44,250 nucleotides of DNA from an uncultured bacterium (GCA_949285255.1 CASDXV010000014.1:23214-67463), one strand, 5' to 3'. Shown: positions 23,816 to 32,447, counted from the stretch's first letter. The notes: a model not told the origin generated them from the letters alone. Translations and numbers: made by a program.

Positions 23816-23941
23816 CTACCCTTGTTTTTTAAGTATTTCTTCGCGCCATTTGGCAAGTTGTTGTTCAACAAATTCCGCATCATCAGATGAAAGTTCAATC
23901 TCAACTTCACCTTTTTTCATTTTAAAAACATATTCTGCCAT
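23816..23941 (-). CDS. 41-residue microprotein related to the next gene's N-terminus
   Basis: A small gene that length cut-offs would miss. It runs from ATG at 23941 to TAG at 23816-23818. The product begins MAEYVFKMKKGEVEIELSSD and then forms one charged helix (AEFVEQQLAKWREEIL). A GAGGA Shine-Dalgarno lies eight bases before the ATG, and the next gene's ATG follows the stop by six bases, both good signs of a real gene. Its Y-x-F/L-x-M/V-K...V-E-I/V pattern recurs at the start of the 182-residue protein downstream. Function unknown; a small dimerisation or binding module is a reasonable guess. Confidence 0.7.
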   Translation of the reverse strand: MAEYVFKMKKGEVEIELSSDDAEFVEQQLAKWREEILKKQG

Positions 23942-24162
23942 TTTAAATATCCTCTTTTTTACATATATTATGCAATAAGCATAAGAATTTCACAAAATAT
24001 TTTAACAAAAATTTATATCCCATGCTTGAAATTTAATAGAATTTTATTAAATTATTATTGTTGCTCCATATATTTCGGTCGTTTGTATGAACACTATAAA
24101 ATACTCTTCTTCTATACTATTAATGGGAGTATCAGGTTTCAAGATAAAATCGGGGATATACT
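23942..24162. other. Divergent AT-rich intergenic region
   Basis: This 221-base gap separates the microprotein/spmAB operon from the TPR gene at 24163. TATACT at 24113-24118 is a possible plus-strand -10 for the TPR gene, and GGGGA at 24152-24156 is its Shine-Dalgarno. No RNA gene, terminator or repeat stands out. An ATG at 24087 opens a 30-codon frame but has no ribosome site. Confidence 0.4.
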
Positions 24163-25800
24163 TTGTACAATTCAATTAATCCTATAAATATAACATACAG
24201 AAACCCAAGGCAAGGCTATGCCTCTCAAACTTCTGATGCTCAAAATCAAGAGCAACAGGCTCCAGTTTCTTATGAACAAGGAAGCTCAGGTAATAGCAGA
24301 CAGTTTCCAAACGGGGCAAAAGTTGCTATTGATTATACAAAAAATACAATTAATATCTCTCAAATTGTAACCGATTTTAAAAGCACAATCCTTGCTATTA
24401 ACGCTCCCGATGATATTTCTCAAGAGGTTAGCTCTTACTTATCTCTTGTTGAAAAAGAATCCCAAAAGGCAAACCCTTCAAGAGATATCATTGTTTCTAA
24501 CTTAAAAAACGCTTCAAAAATTTCTGATGAATATATTGCAAAAAGCTTAAATAAACCCTCAAGAGTGGTTGAAGGGTGGATTGACGCTTTATTTATGCAA
24601 AATATTGAACTAAAAGCTGACCCTACACATATTAACCCTGATTTTCAACTTGATATTCCCGATAAGAAAAAACAAAAACCAAAAGAGGCTACAACACCTG
24701 TTGAGCAAGAAAATATCCAAGACAAGTTTGAACAGATTCAACCTTTTGCAAGAGAAATAAAGGAGCAAGAAACCGAGCCTGTTCAAGTTGAAGTTAAACA
24801 GGATGTACAAAAAGAACCTGAACAACAGTATACGCTTCCTGATTTTGTAATTAGAAGAGAACCTCAAATATCAGCTCAACCTGCGATAGAAGAAGTTGAA
24901 GAGGATGATTTCACACCTGTTAGTATTATTGAGCAGACCTCTGCGCCTGTTGAAACTGAGCCTGTTAGTGCTTTTCTTGAGCAGCAAGAACAGATTGAAA
25001 CTGCTACAGTAGAAGATACAAAACCCAAAAAACCCCAGTATGTAACTACAGAACATGATAGGGTTATATCAAAATCTCTAAAAGAGGCAAAAACTCTTTT
25101 GACGCTTGAAGATGACCCCGCTGCAGCACTTGAGACACTAAACGACGCACTTGGCGAAGTTACTCCCGAAACAAATAAAAACCTACGCGCCGCACTTCAC
25201 TTTGAGCGCGGTAAGATTTTTGATGATTATGACTATGTAAATTACGCGCTTCGTGATTTTTATGAGGCTACAAAGTGTGATGATAATAACTTAAAACTTC
25301 AAGCACATGTAAAAATGGCAAGAATTTATGATGATTATGTTGAATTTGAGCCTGCAATAGAGCACTATCAAGACGCAGTTGCCTATGGCGGTGAGGCGGA
25401 TAATTTGCGCGCGCAGACAAAAATACTATCTGAAATGGCGTCAGTTTACGCAGGCAGATTTGATGTTGAAAATACTCAAATGCTCACGGAGTTATCTGTT
25501 GAGGCCGCAAAAGAGGCAAATAACTCACTTCTTTTGTCTCAAACATACTCAAGCGCTGCAAAGAACTACGAATACATAGGCGAAGACGCTATGGCACTTG
25601 AAAATTACAAAAATGCAGTAAAAGCAATAAATTCTTTTAGCCCTGATTTAGAAACTTATGAAATACTTGCTCAAAATTATGAAGATGCGGCCGATGTTAT
25701 GGACAGACTCGGTAATGCCGCTAAGTCAGAGTCTCTTTTATCAAAAGCTCGTCTGTATCGTCAAAGGATTTTGCTTGAGCAAATGTCAGAGGCAGTATAA
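24163..25800 (+). CDS. Large TPR protein with disordered N-terminal half
   Basis: A 545-residue protein. Residues 1-45 are polar; about 48-170 form a helical domain of unknown type (VAIDYTKNTINISQIVTDF onwards). Residues 170-290 are a long Glu/Gln/Pro-rich, probably disordered linker, and 295-540 carry about six TPR-like repeats (for instance FEPAIEHYQDAVAYGG). The start is TTG at 24163, supported by GGGGA six bases before it; no ATG lies near. No signal peptide. It probably acts as a scaffold. Its last 80 bases overlap the end of aroB on the other strand, an unusually long convergent overlap, with both C-termini looking intact. Confidence 0.85.
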   Translation: MYNSINPINITYRNPRQGYASQTSDAQNQEQQAPVSYEQGSSGNSRQFPNGAKVAIDYTKNTINISQIVTDFKSTILAINAPDDISQEVSSYLSLVEKESQKANPSRDIIVSNLKNASKISDEYIAKSLNKPSRVVEGWIDALFMQNIELKADPTHINPDFQLDIPDKKKQKPKEATTPVEQENIQDKFEQIQPFAREIKEQETEPVQVEVKQDVQKEPEQQYTLPDFVIRREPQISAQPAIEEVEEDDFTPVSIIEQTSAPVETEPVSAFLEQQEQIETATVEDTKPKKPQYVTTEHDRVISKSLKEAKTLLTLEDDPAAALETLNDALGEVTPETNKNLRAALHFERGKIFDDYDYVNYALRDFYEATKCDDNNLKLQAHVKMARIYDDYVEFEPAIEHYQDAVAYGGEADNLRAQTKILSEMASVYAGRFDVENTQMLTELSVEAAKEANNSLLLSQTYSSAAKNYEYIGEDAMALENYKNAVKAINSFSPDLETYEILAQNYEDAADVMDRLGNAAKSESLLSKARLYRQRILLEQMSEAV

Positions 25801-26785
25801 GGTTAATCTTTGAGTTGCGGACTTTTTTGTCCGACTTCATAATCTCAAGAGCTTTGTTGGGGTTCAATTTTACGCTTTTTGGCGCAAGATTGTATTTGTC
25901 GATAATTGAAACACCGTAGTTGTAGTAAGTTTCATCAATGAAGTTTCTCAACAGTGACGCTTTAAGAGCCATTTTAATACCCTGCGCTACTGCTTGACCG
26001 TGGGGTGTTTTGTAGTTTGTGAGTTTTTCAATAGCATGAGCGTACGTGTGACCAAGATTTAAAAGTGCCCTTAGACTTTTTTCTTTTTCATCCTGTTCTA
26101 CAACTGCCGCTTTAATGCTTACGCAAGCGTAGATTATATCTTCAATTTTATCTTTCAGGGTATTTGGGTTTAGTTTTTCAAAAGTGTCAAAAAGATTGAA
26201 AAACTTTTTTGCTCCGCAGCTGTTTTCAATAAAAGCGTATTTTATAACTTCGCCCATACCGCTTTGAAAATCATTGTAAGAGAGGGTGTTTAGTGTCAAC
26301 GGGTCAATTAAAACTCTTTTTGGCTGCAAAAATGCACCAATAAGGTTTTTGCCGTGTTTGTCGTTAAAACCTGTTTTGCCGCCTACCGAGGAATCTACTT
26401 GAGATAAAAGAGTAGTCGGAATTTGAATGAAATCCACTCCCCTTAGAACGCTTGAAGCGCAAAAGCCTGCCATATCACCTATAACGCCCCCGCCAAAGGC
26501 TATAATGCAGTCTTTTCTCTCAATTTTATTATCAAGTAATTTGTTTAAAATATATTCTATTGTTTTTAGGTTTTTATATTTTTCACCGTCTTTAATGATT
26601 ATTGTATTTTTTTTATCAAATTTTTTTAAAAAATCACCGTATATTTTTGCAACTTTATTGTTTGTGACAAGAAAATATCTCCTATCTTCAAGATAGCTTT
26701 CAATATTTTTTAAAATGTTGTTTTCAATTACTATAGGATATGATGTATCAATTTCTTTTTTTAAATTAACGCATAATTTTTTCAT
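25721..26785 (-). CDS. aroB: 3-dehydroquinate synthase
   Basis: A 354-residue NAD- and metal-dependent enzyme, the second step of the shikimate pathway. The signature run is GGGVIGDMAGFCASSVLRG, followed by FIQIPTTLLSQVDSSVGGKTG and KNLIGAFLQPKRVLID. The metal ligands follow in LNLGHTYAHAIE and a TPHGQAVAQG stretch. The longest frame starts at TTG (26809), but the ATG at 26785, with GGGAG five bases upstream, is preferred. It overlaps aroK by 20 bases. It is the last gene of the gmk-coaBC-nif3-aroC-aroK-aroB run, and its 3' end overlaps the convergent TPR gene by 80 bases. Confidence 0.96.
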   Translation of the reverse strand: MKKLCVNLKKEIDTSYPIVIENNILKNIESYLEDRRYFLVTNNKVAKIYGDFLKKFDKKNTIIIKDGEKYKNLKTIEYILNKLLDNKIERKDCIIAFGGGVIGDMAGFCASSVLRGVDFIQIPTTLLSQVDSSVGGKTGFNDKHGKNLIGAFLQPKRVLIDPLTLNTLSYNDFQSGMGEVIKYAFIENSCGAKKFFNLFDTFEKLNPNTLKDKIEDIIYACVSIKAAVVEQDEKEKSLRALLNLGHTYAHAIEKLTNYKTPHGQAVAQGIKMALKASLLRNFIDETYYNYGVSIIDKYNLAPKSVKLNPNKALEIMKSDKKVRNSKINLILPLTFAQAKSFDDTDELLIKETLT

Positions 26786-27278
26786 AAATCTCCCGTGCGA
26801 TTTGCTCAATATTTTTGTTGTCCGTAACTATTTTTTCGCCTGATTTTTCATACTTTTCAAGCCTTGAAGATAAAATATCCTCAATTGTTTTTTTTGGGTC
26901 TTTTGTATTTAAAAGCGGTCTTTGTGTTTGTTCTTTTACTCTATCATATATTGTCTGAATATCTGCGCTGAGGTAAAAGACCTCTCCCAGCGACTTTAAA
27001 ATTTCAAGATTTTCTTCCTTTAGTACTGCCCCACCACCTGTTGAGAGAACAAAAGCCCCGTTGTTTTTAAAATTTTTTAGCTCTGAAGTTTCGATTTCTC
27101 TAAAGTAATTTTCGCCTTTGTCTTTAAAAATTTGTGTTATTTTGCCGTATTTTTTTTCAATTATTTCATCAAGGTCAAAAAAATCACACTCGAGAATTTT
27201 TGCAAGCTCAAGCCCGACGCTTGTTTTGCCCGAACCCATCATACCTGTTAAAATTATGTTTTTAGATTTTTGTTGCAT
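26766..27278 (-). CDS. aroK: Shikimate kinase
   Basis: A 170-residue P-loop kinase that phosphorylates shikimate. The Walker A motif is GMMGSGKTSVG, followed by the shikimate-binding FFDLDEIIE, FREIETSEL and STGGGAV, and the lid with RPLL. The ATG at 27278 is preferred over a TTG at 27287; either overlaps the end of aroC (by 17 bases for the ATG), and the ribosome site is weak, so translation is probably coupled to aroC. It overlaps aroB by 20 bases. Confidence 0.96.
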   Translation of the reverse strand: MQQKSKNIILTGMMGSGKTSVGLELAKILECDFFDLDEIIEKKYGKITQIFKDKGENYFREIETSELKNFKNNGAFVLSTGGGAVLKEENLEILKSLGEVFYLSADIQTIYDRVKEQTQRPLLNTKDPKKTIEDILSSRLEKYEKSGEKIVTDNKNIEQIAREIYEKIMR

Positions 27279-28365
27279 TGTTTTCAAAATTCTTTTTTAT
27301 TTCATTAAAATTATCGCAGCCGAATTTTTCAAAAAATGCGTCTAAAATAACAATGGCGCACATATTTTTTACAACCGTGGCGCAAGCGTCCACCGCACAG
27401 GTGTCGGCGCGCTCAAAGTGGGCTGATACCGCCTCATTTGTATTGATATTTATGGAATTTAGCGCTTTTTTCATTGTGGGAATGGGTTTCATTGAGGCTT
27501 TTATGACTATATCTTCCCCGTTTGTCATACCGCCTTCAATGCCGCCTGAGTTATTGGTTTTTCTGTATATTTTTTCTCCGTCAGAAAAAATTTCATCGTG
27601 CACCTGCGAACCTTTTTTATTAGCACAATCTGAGCCAAGACCTATTTCAACGGATTTTATTGCAGGAGTGCTCATAACGGCTTGCGCCAGTCTGCCGTCA
27701 AGTCTTCTGTCCCACTGAACGTGGCTTCCAAGCCCTACGGGGAGATTTTTTATTGTTATTTCGACATTTCCGCCAAGGCTCTCGCCCTCCATTTGCGCTT
27801 CTTTTACTTTTTGCTCATAGTTATTTGGGTCATATTCTCCGCCAAGTGATATAACGCGCGCTTGAAAGGTTATGCCAAAGTTTTTTAAAATATTTTGGCA
27901 TATTGCACCGACTGCGACCCTTGTTGTTGTTTCTCTTGCGCTTGAGCGCTCAAGTATGTTTCTTATGTCTTTTTGGTCGTATTTAATTGCTCCTGCAAAA
28001 TCAGCATGCCCGGGGCGTACGTGCTCGATTTTTTTAGACTCAAGGAGTTCTTTTTCTTCTTGGGTTAGCGAATTTATATCAAGTTCTTCTACACTCATTG
28101 GTATGAGCCAGTTTTGCCAGTCGCGATTTTTTATTTCAAGACAAATTGGAGCGCCCGTGGTTTTAGAAAACCTTACACCCGAGTTAAAATGAATGGTGTC
28201 ATTTTCTATTTTCATTCTGCCGCCGCGTCCTAAGCCGCCTTGACGGGCTTTAAGTTCCGAGTTTATAAAGTCAAAATCCAGCTCAAAATTAGCGCCAATG
28301 CCCTCTATTATGGCATTTAGGCATTGTCCGTGCGATTCTCCCGATGTTAAAAATCTAAGCGGCAT
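27262..28365 (-). CDS. aroC: Chorismate synthase
   Basis: A 367-residue FMN-dependent enzyme for the last shikimate-pathway step. Signatures are TSGESHGQCL at the start, ARQGGLGRGGRM, RPGHADFAGAIKYDQ, RSSARETTTRVAVGAI and the C-terminal EGGMTNGEDI. Length is normal. A GGAGAG Shine-Dalgarno precedes the ATG. Nine bases separate it from nif3 in front, and aroK overlaps its end. It completes a set of three consecutive aro genes. Confidence 0.97.
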   Translation of the reverse strand: MPLRFLTSGESHGQCLNAIIEGIGANFELDFDFINSELKARQGGLGRGGRMKIENDTIHFNSGVRFSKTTGAPICLEIKNRDWQNWLIPMSVEELDINSLTQEEKELLESKKIEHVRPGHADFAGAIKYDQKDIRNILERSSARETTTRVAVGAICQNILKNFGITFQARVISLGGEYDPNNYEQKVKEAQMEGESLGGNVEITIKNLPVGLGSHVQWDRRLDGRLAQAVMSTPAIKSVEIGLGSDCANKKGSQVHDEIFSDGEKIYRKTNNSGGIEGGMTNGEDIVIKASMKPIPTMKKALNSININTNEAVSAHFERADTCAVDACATVVKNMCAIVILDAFFEKFGCDNFNEIKKNFENNATKI

Positions 28366-28374
28366 TTTCTCTCC

Positions 28375-29112
28375 TTAAATATAAACCCATGGCACTTGTT
28401 CGCGTGCAATTATTGTCTCTACTCCCGTTTTTGCAATCAGCCCTTGAATTAGAGGCAGTACGGGAAGTTCTGATTCAAAGTGTCCTATATCAGCTACGGC
28501 AAAGCCCTCAACTTCAAGTGCTGCGTGGAATTTTACATCGCCTGTGATATAAAGGTCAATGTCATAGTCACTCAGCGCCTCAATAAAGCCGCCGCCTGCT
28601 CCTGCACTTACTGCCACGTTTCTGACTGTTTGAACGCCGTTTGGGTTAATAAGCTTAATCCTGTCTGAATTTAGTGATTGTTTAACGCCTAAAACGAACT
28701 CATCAAGAGCTATTTCATCTTTTAGGTGTGAAATTTTAATGTAATCATTAACTGTTACAAGATTTTTAAGACCCAAAACGCCGCAAAGTGCGTCAGTTGT
28801 AGAGCCGTATGTTTTATCAAGGTTTGTGTGCGCGCTGTAAACACAGATATTGTGCTTGATAGCTTGAATTAGCACGTTGTTGTCTATTTTGTTTAATTTA
28901 TGAAAAATCGGCGGATGGTGAGTTATTATAAGGTCACAATCATTTGTTATTGCTTGCTCAAGGACTTCTTTTGTAAAAGAAAGTGCAACAAGTACGCGAT
29001 TTGTGTAATCATGATGAAGATTAATCTGCCAGCCCGTATTGTCCCAGCTTTCTGCAAGCTCGGGGGAGGCGTACTTTTCGATTTTTGAAATGATTTCATC
29101 CGTTTTAATCAT
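28375..29112 (-). CDS. Nif3-like dinuclear metal center protein (YbgI family)
   Basis: A 245-residue protein of the Nif3/YbgI family, which has a conserved two-metal site but no agreed function (some members are labelled GTP cyclohydrolase 1 type 2). Metal-binding stretches are CDLIITHHPPIFHK, YSAHTNLDK and ADIGHFESE near the C-terminus. The member is the short form without the inserted middle domain. The longest frame starts further up at 29133, but the ATG at 29112 has GGAGA seven bases upstream and overlaps coaBC by eight bases. Confidence 0.92.
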   Translation of the reverse strand: MIKTDEIISKIEKYASPELAESWDNTGWQINLHHDYTNRVLVALSFTKEVLEQAITNDCDLIITHHPPIFHKLNKIDNNVLIQAIKHNICVYSAHTNLDKTYGSTTDALCGVLGLKNLVTVNDYIKISHLKDEIALDEFVLGVKQSLNSDRIKLINPNGVQTVRNVAVSAGAGGGFIEALSDYDIDLYITGDVKFHAALEVEGFAVADIGHFESELPVLPLIQGLIAKTGVETIIAREQVPWVYI

Positions 29113-30268
29113 ATAATTTCTCCAAAATTGCAAGCGCTACATTTTTTTTGGTTGTTTTTTCTATTTTTTCAATGTTATCTTTTTTATCTATTATCCAGAC
29201 TTCGTTTTCATCGCTGCCAAGGGCTGTTTTTGCCTCATTTGCAACTATAAAATCGCACCCTTTATTTTTTATTTTTTCTTTCGCGTTTTCAACAACATTT
29301 TCGCTTGAAAGACAAAAACCTATCACCTTTTGGTTTTCTTTTCTTTCTTCGCACATTGTCTTTAATATATCAGGATTTTGAACAAGTTCAAGTGTTAGAG
29401 TTTGCCCTGTTTCTTTTTTTGAGATTTTTGAATTTGAGTAATTTTTTACTTTAAAATCACTTACCGCGGCTGCCATAATAAGATAATCCGCAGTCTCTTT
29501 TATGAAATATTCCCTTGTTTTATTAAGCATATCATCACTGCTTTGTGCAATGACGGTTTTGTATGGTTTTTCAACTGCAAAAGTTGATACAAGAACAACA
29601 TCCGCCCCTAAATTATAAGCACAATCGCTAAGTGCAAGACCCATTTTGCCCGATGATGAGTTTGTAATATACCTTACAGGGTCAATGGGTTCTTTTGTGC
29701 CGCCTGCAGTGATTACTACTTTTTTGCCTTTTAGGGGTTTATTTTCATTAATAGAGTTAAATATTTTATCAAGCGAGCACAATCTGCCTTTATCCTCTGT
29801 GCCGCAGGCAAGAAAACCGCTCTCGGGTTCAAGGATTTTGCAGCCGCAACCGGATAGTTTTTTTAAATTTTCTTGTACAAAAGGATTTTCCCACATGCCT
29901 GTATTCATTGCAGGGGCTAAAACTATCGGTTTTTTGTGCCCTAAATACGCGCAAAACACTGAAGTTAAAAGGTTGTCACATATGCCGTTTGCTATTTTGC
30001 TTAAAGTGTTTGCACTTAAGGGGGCTAGTATAAATACATCCGCCCAATTACAAAGGCTGATGTGTTCAACCGAATTGCGCGGGTCAAATTGTGAAACATA
30101 CAGTTTGTTATTGCTGAGTGTTTCAATGCTTAAGGGTGTAACAAAGTTAAGAGCATTCGGAGTTGCAACGACTTTTACATTATAGTCTGCTCTTTTAAAC
30201 ATCCTTATAAGTTCTAAGATTTTATATGCTGCAATAGATGAAGTTATACCGATGAGAATGTTTTTCAT
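29105..30268 (-). CDS. coaBC: Bifunctional phosphopantothenoylcysteine decarboxylase / phosphopantothenate-cysteine ligase
   Basis: A 387-residue two-domain enzyme for two steps of coenzyme A synthesis. The N-terminal CoaC flavoprotein half has GITSSIAAYKILELIR, the catalytic-histidine stretch (VEHISLCNWAD) and APAMNTGMWENP. The CoaB half from about residue 175 has VVITAGGTKEPIDPVRYITNSSSGKMG and the C-terminal FIVANEAKTALGSDENEVWII with the conserved lysine region. The start overlaps the gmk stop by four bases (ATGA); the end overlaps nif3. Confidence 0.96.
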   Translation of the reverse strand: MKNILIGITSSIAAYKILELIRMFKRADYNVKVVATPNALNFVTPLSIETLSNNKLYVSQFDPRNSVEHISLCNWADVFILAPLSANTLSKIANGICDNLLTSVFCAYLGHKKPIVLAPAMNTGMWENPFVQENLKKLSGCGCKILEPESGFLACGTEDKGRLCSLDKIFNSINENKPLKGKKVVITAGGTKEPIDPVRYITNSSSGKMGLALSDCAYNLGADVVLVSTFAVEKPYKTVIAQSSDDMLNKTREYFIKETADYLIMAAAVSDFKVKNYSNSKISKKETGQTLTLELVQNPDILKTMCEERKENQKVIGFCLSSENVVENAKEKIKNKGCDFIVANEAKTALGSDENEVWIIDKKDNIEKIEKTTKKNVALAILEKLYD

Positions 30269-30837
30269 AGGGCACTTTCTTTCTCATAGATTTGCTGCAG
30301 CTGATTAAAAGCTTCATCCACTTTGTCGTTTACAATTAAGTATTTATAATTTTTAGACTCTTCAAGCTCTCTTTTAACCGCTTCAAGGCGCTTTTGAATG
30401 GCATCTTCTGTTTCTGTTTTTCTGCCTCTAAGGCGTTTTTCAAGTTCGTCTAAATTTGGCGGAGTTATAAAAATCGACACACACTCGGGGTATTTTTCCA
30501 TAACTTTTTTAGCACCCTGTGCTTCTATTTCTAAAACTACGCTTTTACCTTCGTTTAGGCACTTTAGAACAAAACTTTTTTTTGTACCGTAGTAATTATC
30601 AGAATACTTTGCCCACTCGAGAAAATCGCCGTTTTCTATTTCTCTTTCAAATTCTTCTTTTGTTATAAAAAAATAATTTACCCCGTCTTTTTCCTGAGGT
30701 CTTGGGGTGCGAGTGGTAGCAGATATTGAGTAGATAATATTACCTTTGTTGTGTTCAAAAAATTTATTCAAAACAGTCCCCTTGCCGACGCCTGAGGGAC
30801 CTGTTATCACATACAACCTTGCTTTATTTTCTTTCAT
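30265..30837 (-). CDS. gmk: Guanylate kinase
   Basis: A 190-residue kinase converting GMP to GDP. It shows the P-loop GPSGVGKGTV, the GMP-binding SISATTRTPRPQEKDGVNYFF and the lid region RGRKTETEDAIQKRL. A TTG at 30855 opens a longer frame, but the ATG at 30837 fits the family. There is no Shine-Dalgarno. TATAAT on this strand ends six bases before the ATG, so this first gene of a six-gene operon is predicted leaderless. gmk followed by coaBC is a common order in bacteria (often with rpoZ between, absent here). Confidence 0.96.
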   Translation of the reverse strand: MKENKARLYVITGPSGVGKGTVLNKFFEHNKGNIIYSISATTRTPRPQEKDGVNYFFITKEEFEREIENGDFLEWAKYSDNYYGTKKSFVLKCLNEGKSVVLEIEAQGAKKVMEKYPECVSIFITPPNLDELEKRLRGRKTETEDAIQKRLEAVKRELEESKNYKYLIVNDKVDEAFNQLQQIYEKESAL

Positions 30838-30843
30838 AGACGC

Positions 30844-30849
30844 ATTATA
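30844..30849 (-). promoter_or_regulatory. -10 box of the gmk-coaBC-nif3-aroCKB operon, predicted leaderless
   Basis: TATAAT (complement of 30844-30849) ends six bases before the gmk ATG. The terminator of the upstream gene lies about 20 bases further, so the promoter is squeezed between the two. Confidence 0.6.
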
Positions 30850-30865
30850 CAACAATATTGCGCAT

Positions 30866-30892
30866 AAAAAAAGCGGTTTTAAACCGCTTTTT
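30866..30892 (-). terminator. Intrinsic terminator of the LysM/EF-hand genes
   Basis: GCGGTTT at 30873-30879 pairs with 30881-30887, extended by flanking A/T pairs. On the minus strand the stem is followed by seven T residues. The hairpin includes the stop codon of the gene ending at 30891. Confidence 0.85.
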
Positions 30893-31640
30893 AGAATTTA
30901 TCTTTTGTCATTTTGTTCGGGTCTGTGAGTTGCGCATTTGATATCATACCATCGATTGTTTTATCCATTTTATCAAATGCTTCAAACATATCTTCTACTT
31001 CATCAGAATCCAGGACAGAGTTGCCGTTAGCATCCATTTTATCAAATGCTTCTCTGAAACGGTCTTCATTTTCAGAAAGTATTTGTTGTTCACTTGAAGT
31101 TATTCCTTGAGTATACCAGTTTAAGAAAGCATCATAAGTAATACCGTTTCCATTACTTAGAGATTTAAACATACCGTTTGCAATGCTCTTTAGATTGTCT
31201 TGATAATTATCATCTTTGTTGAAATCAAAACTTTTTCCGCCGATAGATGACAATGCTTCATCAAGTGCTTCTTGGTCACCGTTCTTTTCATAATTTTCCA
31301 TGGCTTCTGCGTAGGCTTTTCTCCATTTTTCAAATTCTTCAAATATTTTGCTGTTATTTTCTTTGAAGTCGTTTCCTTGTGCCCCTTGCTCACTGTCAGC
31401 AGGAGTTACGCTGGCTGTTGCCACTTGATTATTATTTACATTGCCTTGTGTAGTGCCTGATGATTGGAATGTATCACCCGGAAGTTTTAGATTTTTACCA
31501 GTAAAAATCAAATTAGGGTTTTCGATATTATTTAATTGAGCAATTTCATTAATTGTTTTTTGGATATCATTACCTGTTGCACCGCATTGTTCGGTTGCAA
31601 TTTTCCAGAGTGTGTCGCCGCTTTGAATGGTGTAGCTCAT
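30891..31640 (-). CDS. LysM domain protein with C-terminal EF-hand
   Basis: A 249-residue protein. It begins directly with a LysM domain (SYTIQSGDTLWKIATEQ, to LKLPG at about residue 54), a module that usually binds peptidoglycan or chitin, yet there is no signal peptide before it. A serine/glutamine-rich linker and a helical part follow. A canonical EF-hand loop, DANGNSVLDSDE, lies near residue 198, and the protein ends in MTKDKF. The C-terminal ~55 residues align with the end of the 223-residue protein upstream. GAGG precedes the ATG. Role unknown; calcium-dependent wall binding is possible if it is exported by another route. Confidence 0.85.
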   Translation of the reverse strand: MSYTIQSGDTLWKIATEQCGATGNDIQKTINEIAQLNNIENPNLIFTGKNLKLPGDTFQSSGTTQGNVNNNQVATASVTPADSEQGAQGNDFKENNSKIFEEFEKWRKAYAEAMENYEKNGDQEALDEALSSIGGKSFDFNKDDNYQDNLKSIANGMFKSLSNGNGITYDAFLNWYTQGITSSEQQILSENEDRFREAFDKMDANGNSVLDSDEVEDMFEAFDKMDKTIDGMISNAQLTDPNKMTKDKF

Positions 31641-31670
31641 ATTTGCCTCGCAATTTTGTTTTATATACCT

Positions 31671-31699
31671 ATTATATAAAACGTAATTTTTTGAGCCAA
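31671..31699 (-). promoter_or_regulatory. Promoter of the LysM/EF-hand gene
   Basis: On the minus strand TTGGCT (complement of 31694-31699), a 17-base spacer and TATAAT (complement of 31671-31676). A transcript would start near 31664 and keep the GAGG Shine-Dalgarno, so this gene has a short leader, unlike the leaderless ones. Confidence 0.65.
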
Positions 31700-31775
31700 T
31701 CTTCAGTAAAATTGCTTTTTTGTTACAAAACTTAACCGTATTTGCAATATAACTTAATATTTAAAAATCTGTTTT

Positions 31776-32447
31776 TTATTCTTCTTCTTTGTTAAGATAC
31801 GCTTGAAATTCTTGGATATTTCTTTTAAATTTATCTGAGGTTAAATCTGTACCGATTGAGTTCATATCTATTTGTCCGTCAACCGCTCCATCTGCGTTAT
31901 CTAATGCTGCATAAAAGCCTTGCAGTTCATTTTTTTCCAATACGCCGTCGCCATCAACATCTATTGCCTCAAATGATTTTTGAGCATAAGCGCTTGCTGC
32001 ACTGTATTCTTCTTCTTCCATATTTTCTAAATCAGGTGAGCCAAGTTGAGCATTTGTGTATTCTTCAAGACTTATACCGTCTTCGCCGTCTGTTTCCCAG
32101 GCTTCCATATCACCTTGGGCAAGTTTGCCTGTTTGTTCAACATACGCTGGGACAAAAGTTTCGGCATCGCTCGGGTCATAATCTCCTTCCATGAAGTTAA
32201 ATTTTTGTCCTGCTTCTTTTTCGCCTTTAAGATAGTCAAGTTGTGCTTCAAGTTGTTGTATTTCTAAATCATTAAGTTTAGAAGATATGTCGCTTTTTTC
32301 TGTTCTGCTCAGGCTGCCTTGGAGTTTTTCTGATATTTCATTGAGTTGTTTTTCAATATTATCCATAGCACTTGAATATGTATTCATATTTTCGCCGTGT
32401 TTATTTAACCAAGCTTGCATTTGCCCGTAAACGCCGTTTGTTGACAT
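31776..32447 (-). CDS. EF-hand protein
   Basis: A 223-residue, highly acidic protein with no signal peptide or membrane segment. Residues about 15-80 are predicted coiled-coil (MDNIEKQLNEISEKLQG onwards). A weak EF-hand-like loop (ETDGEDGISLEE) lies near 117, and a canonical one, DVDGDGVLEKNE, near 163, followed by a degenerate ADGAVDGQID. The C-terminal part through LTSDKF matches the LysM/EF-hand neighbour, so the two are paralogs in this region. AGAGGA precedes the ATG by eight bases. The function is unknown; calcium binding is likely. Confidence 0.8.
   Translation of the reverse strand: MSTNGVYGQMQAWLNKHGENMNTYSSAMDNIEKQLNEISEKLQGSLSRTEKSDISSKLNDLEIQQLEAQLDYLKGEKEAGQKFNFMEGDYDPSDAETFVPAYVEQTGKLAQGDMEAWETDGEDGISLEEYTNAQLGSPDLENMEEEEYSAASAYAQKSFEAIDVDGDGVLEKNELQGFYAALDNADGAVDGQIDMNSIGTDLTSDKFKRNIQEFQAYLNKEEE

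Noticed and set aside
24087-24179. 30-codon ATG frame before the 24163 TPR gene
   Set aside because: No ribosome site, out of frame with the TPR gene, and it overlaps that gene's supported TTG start.
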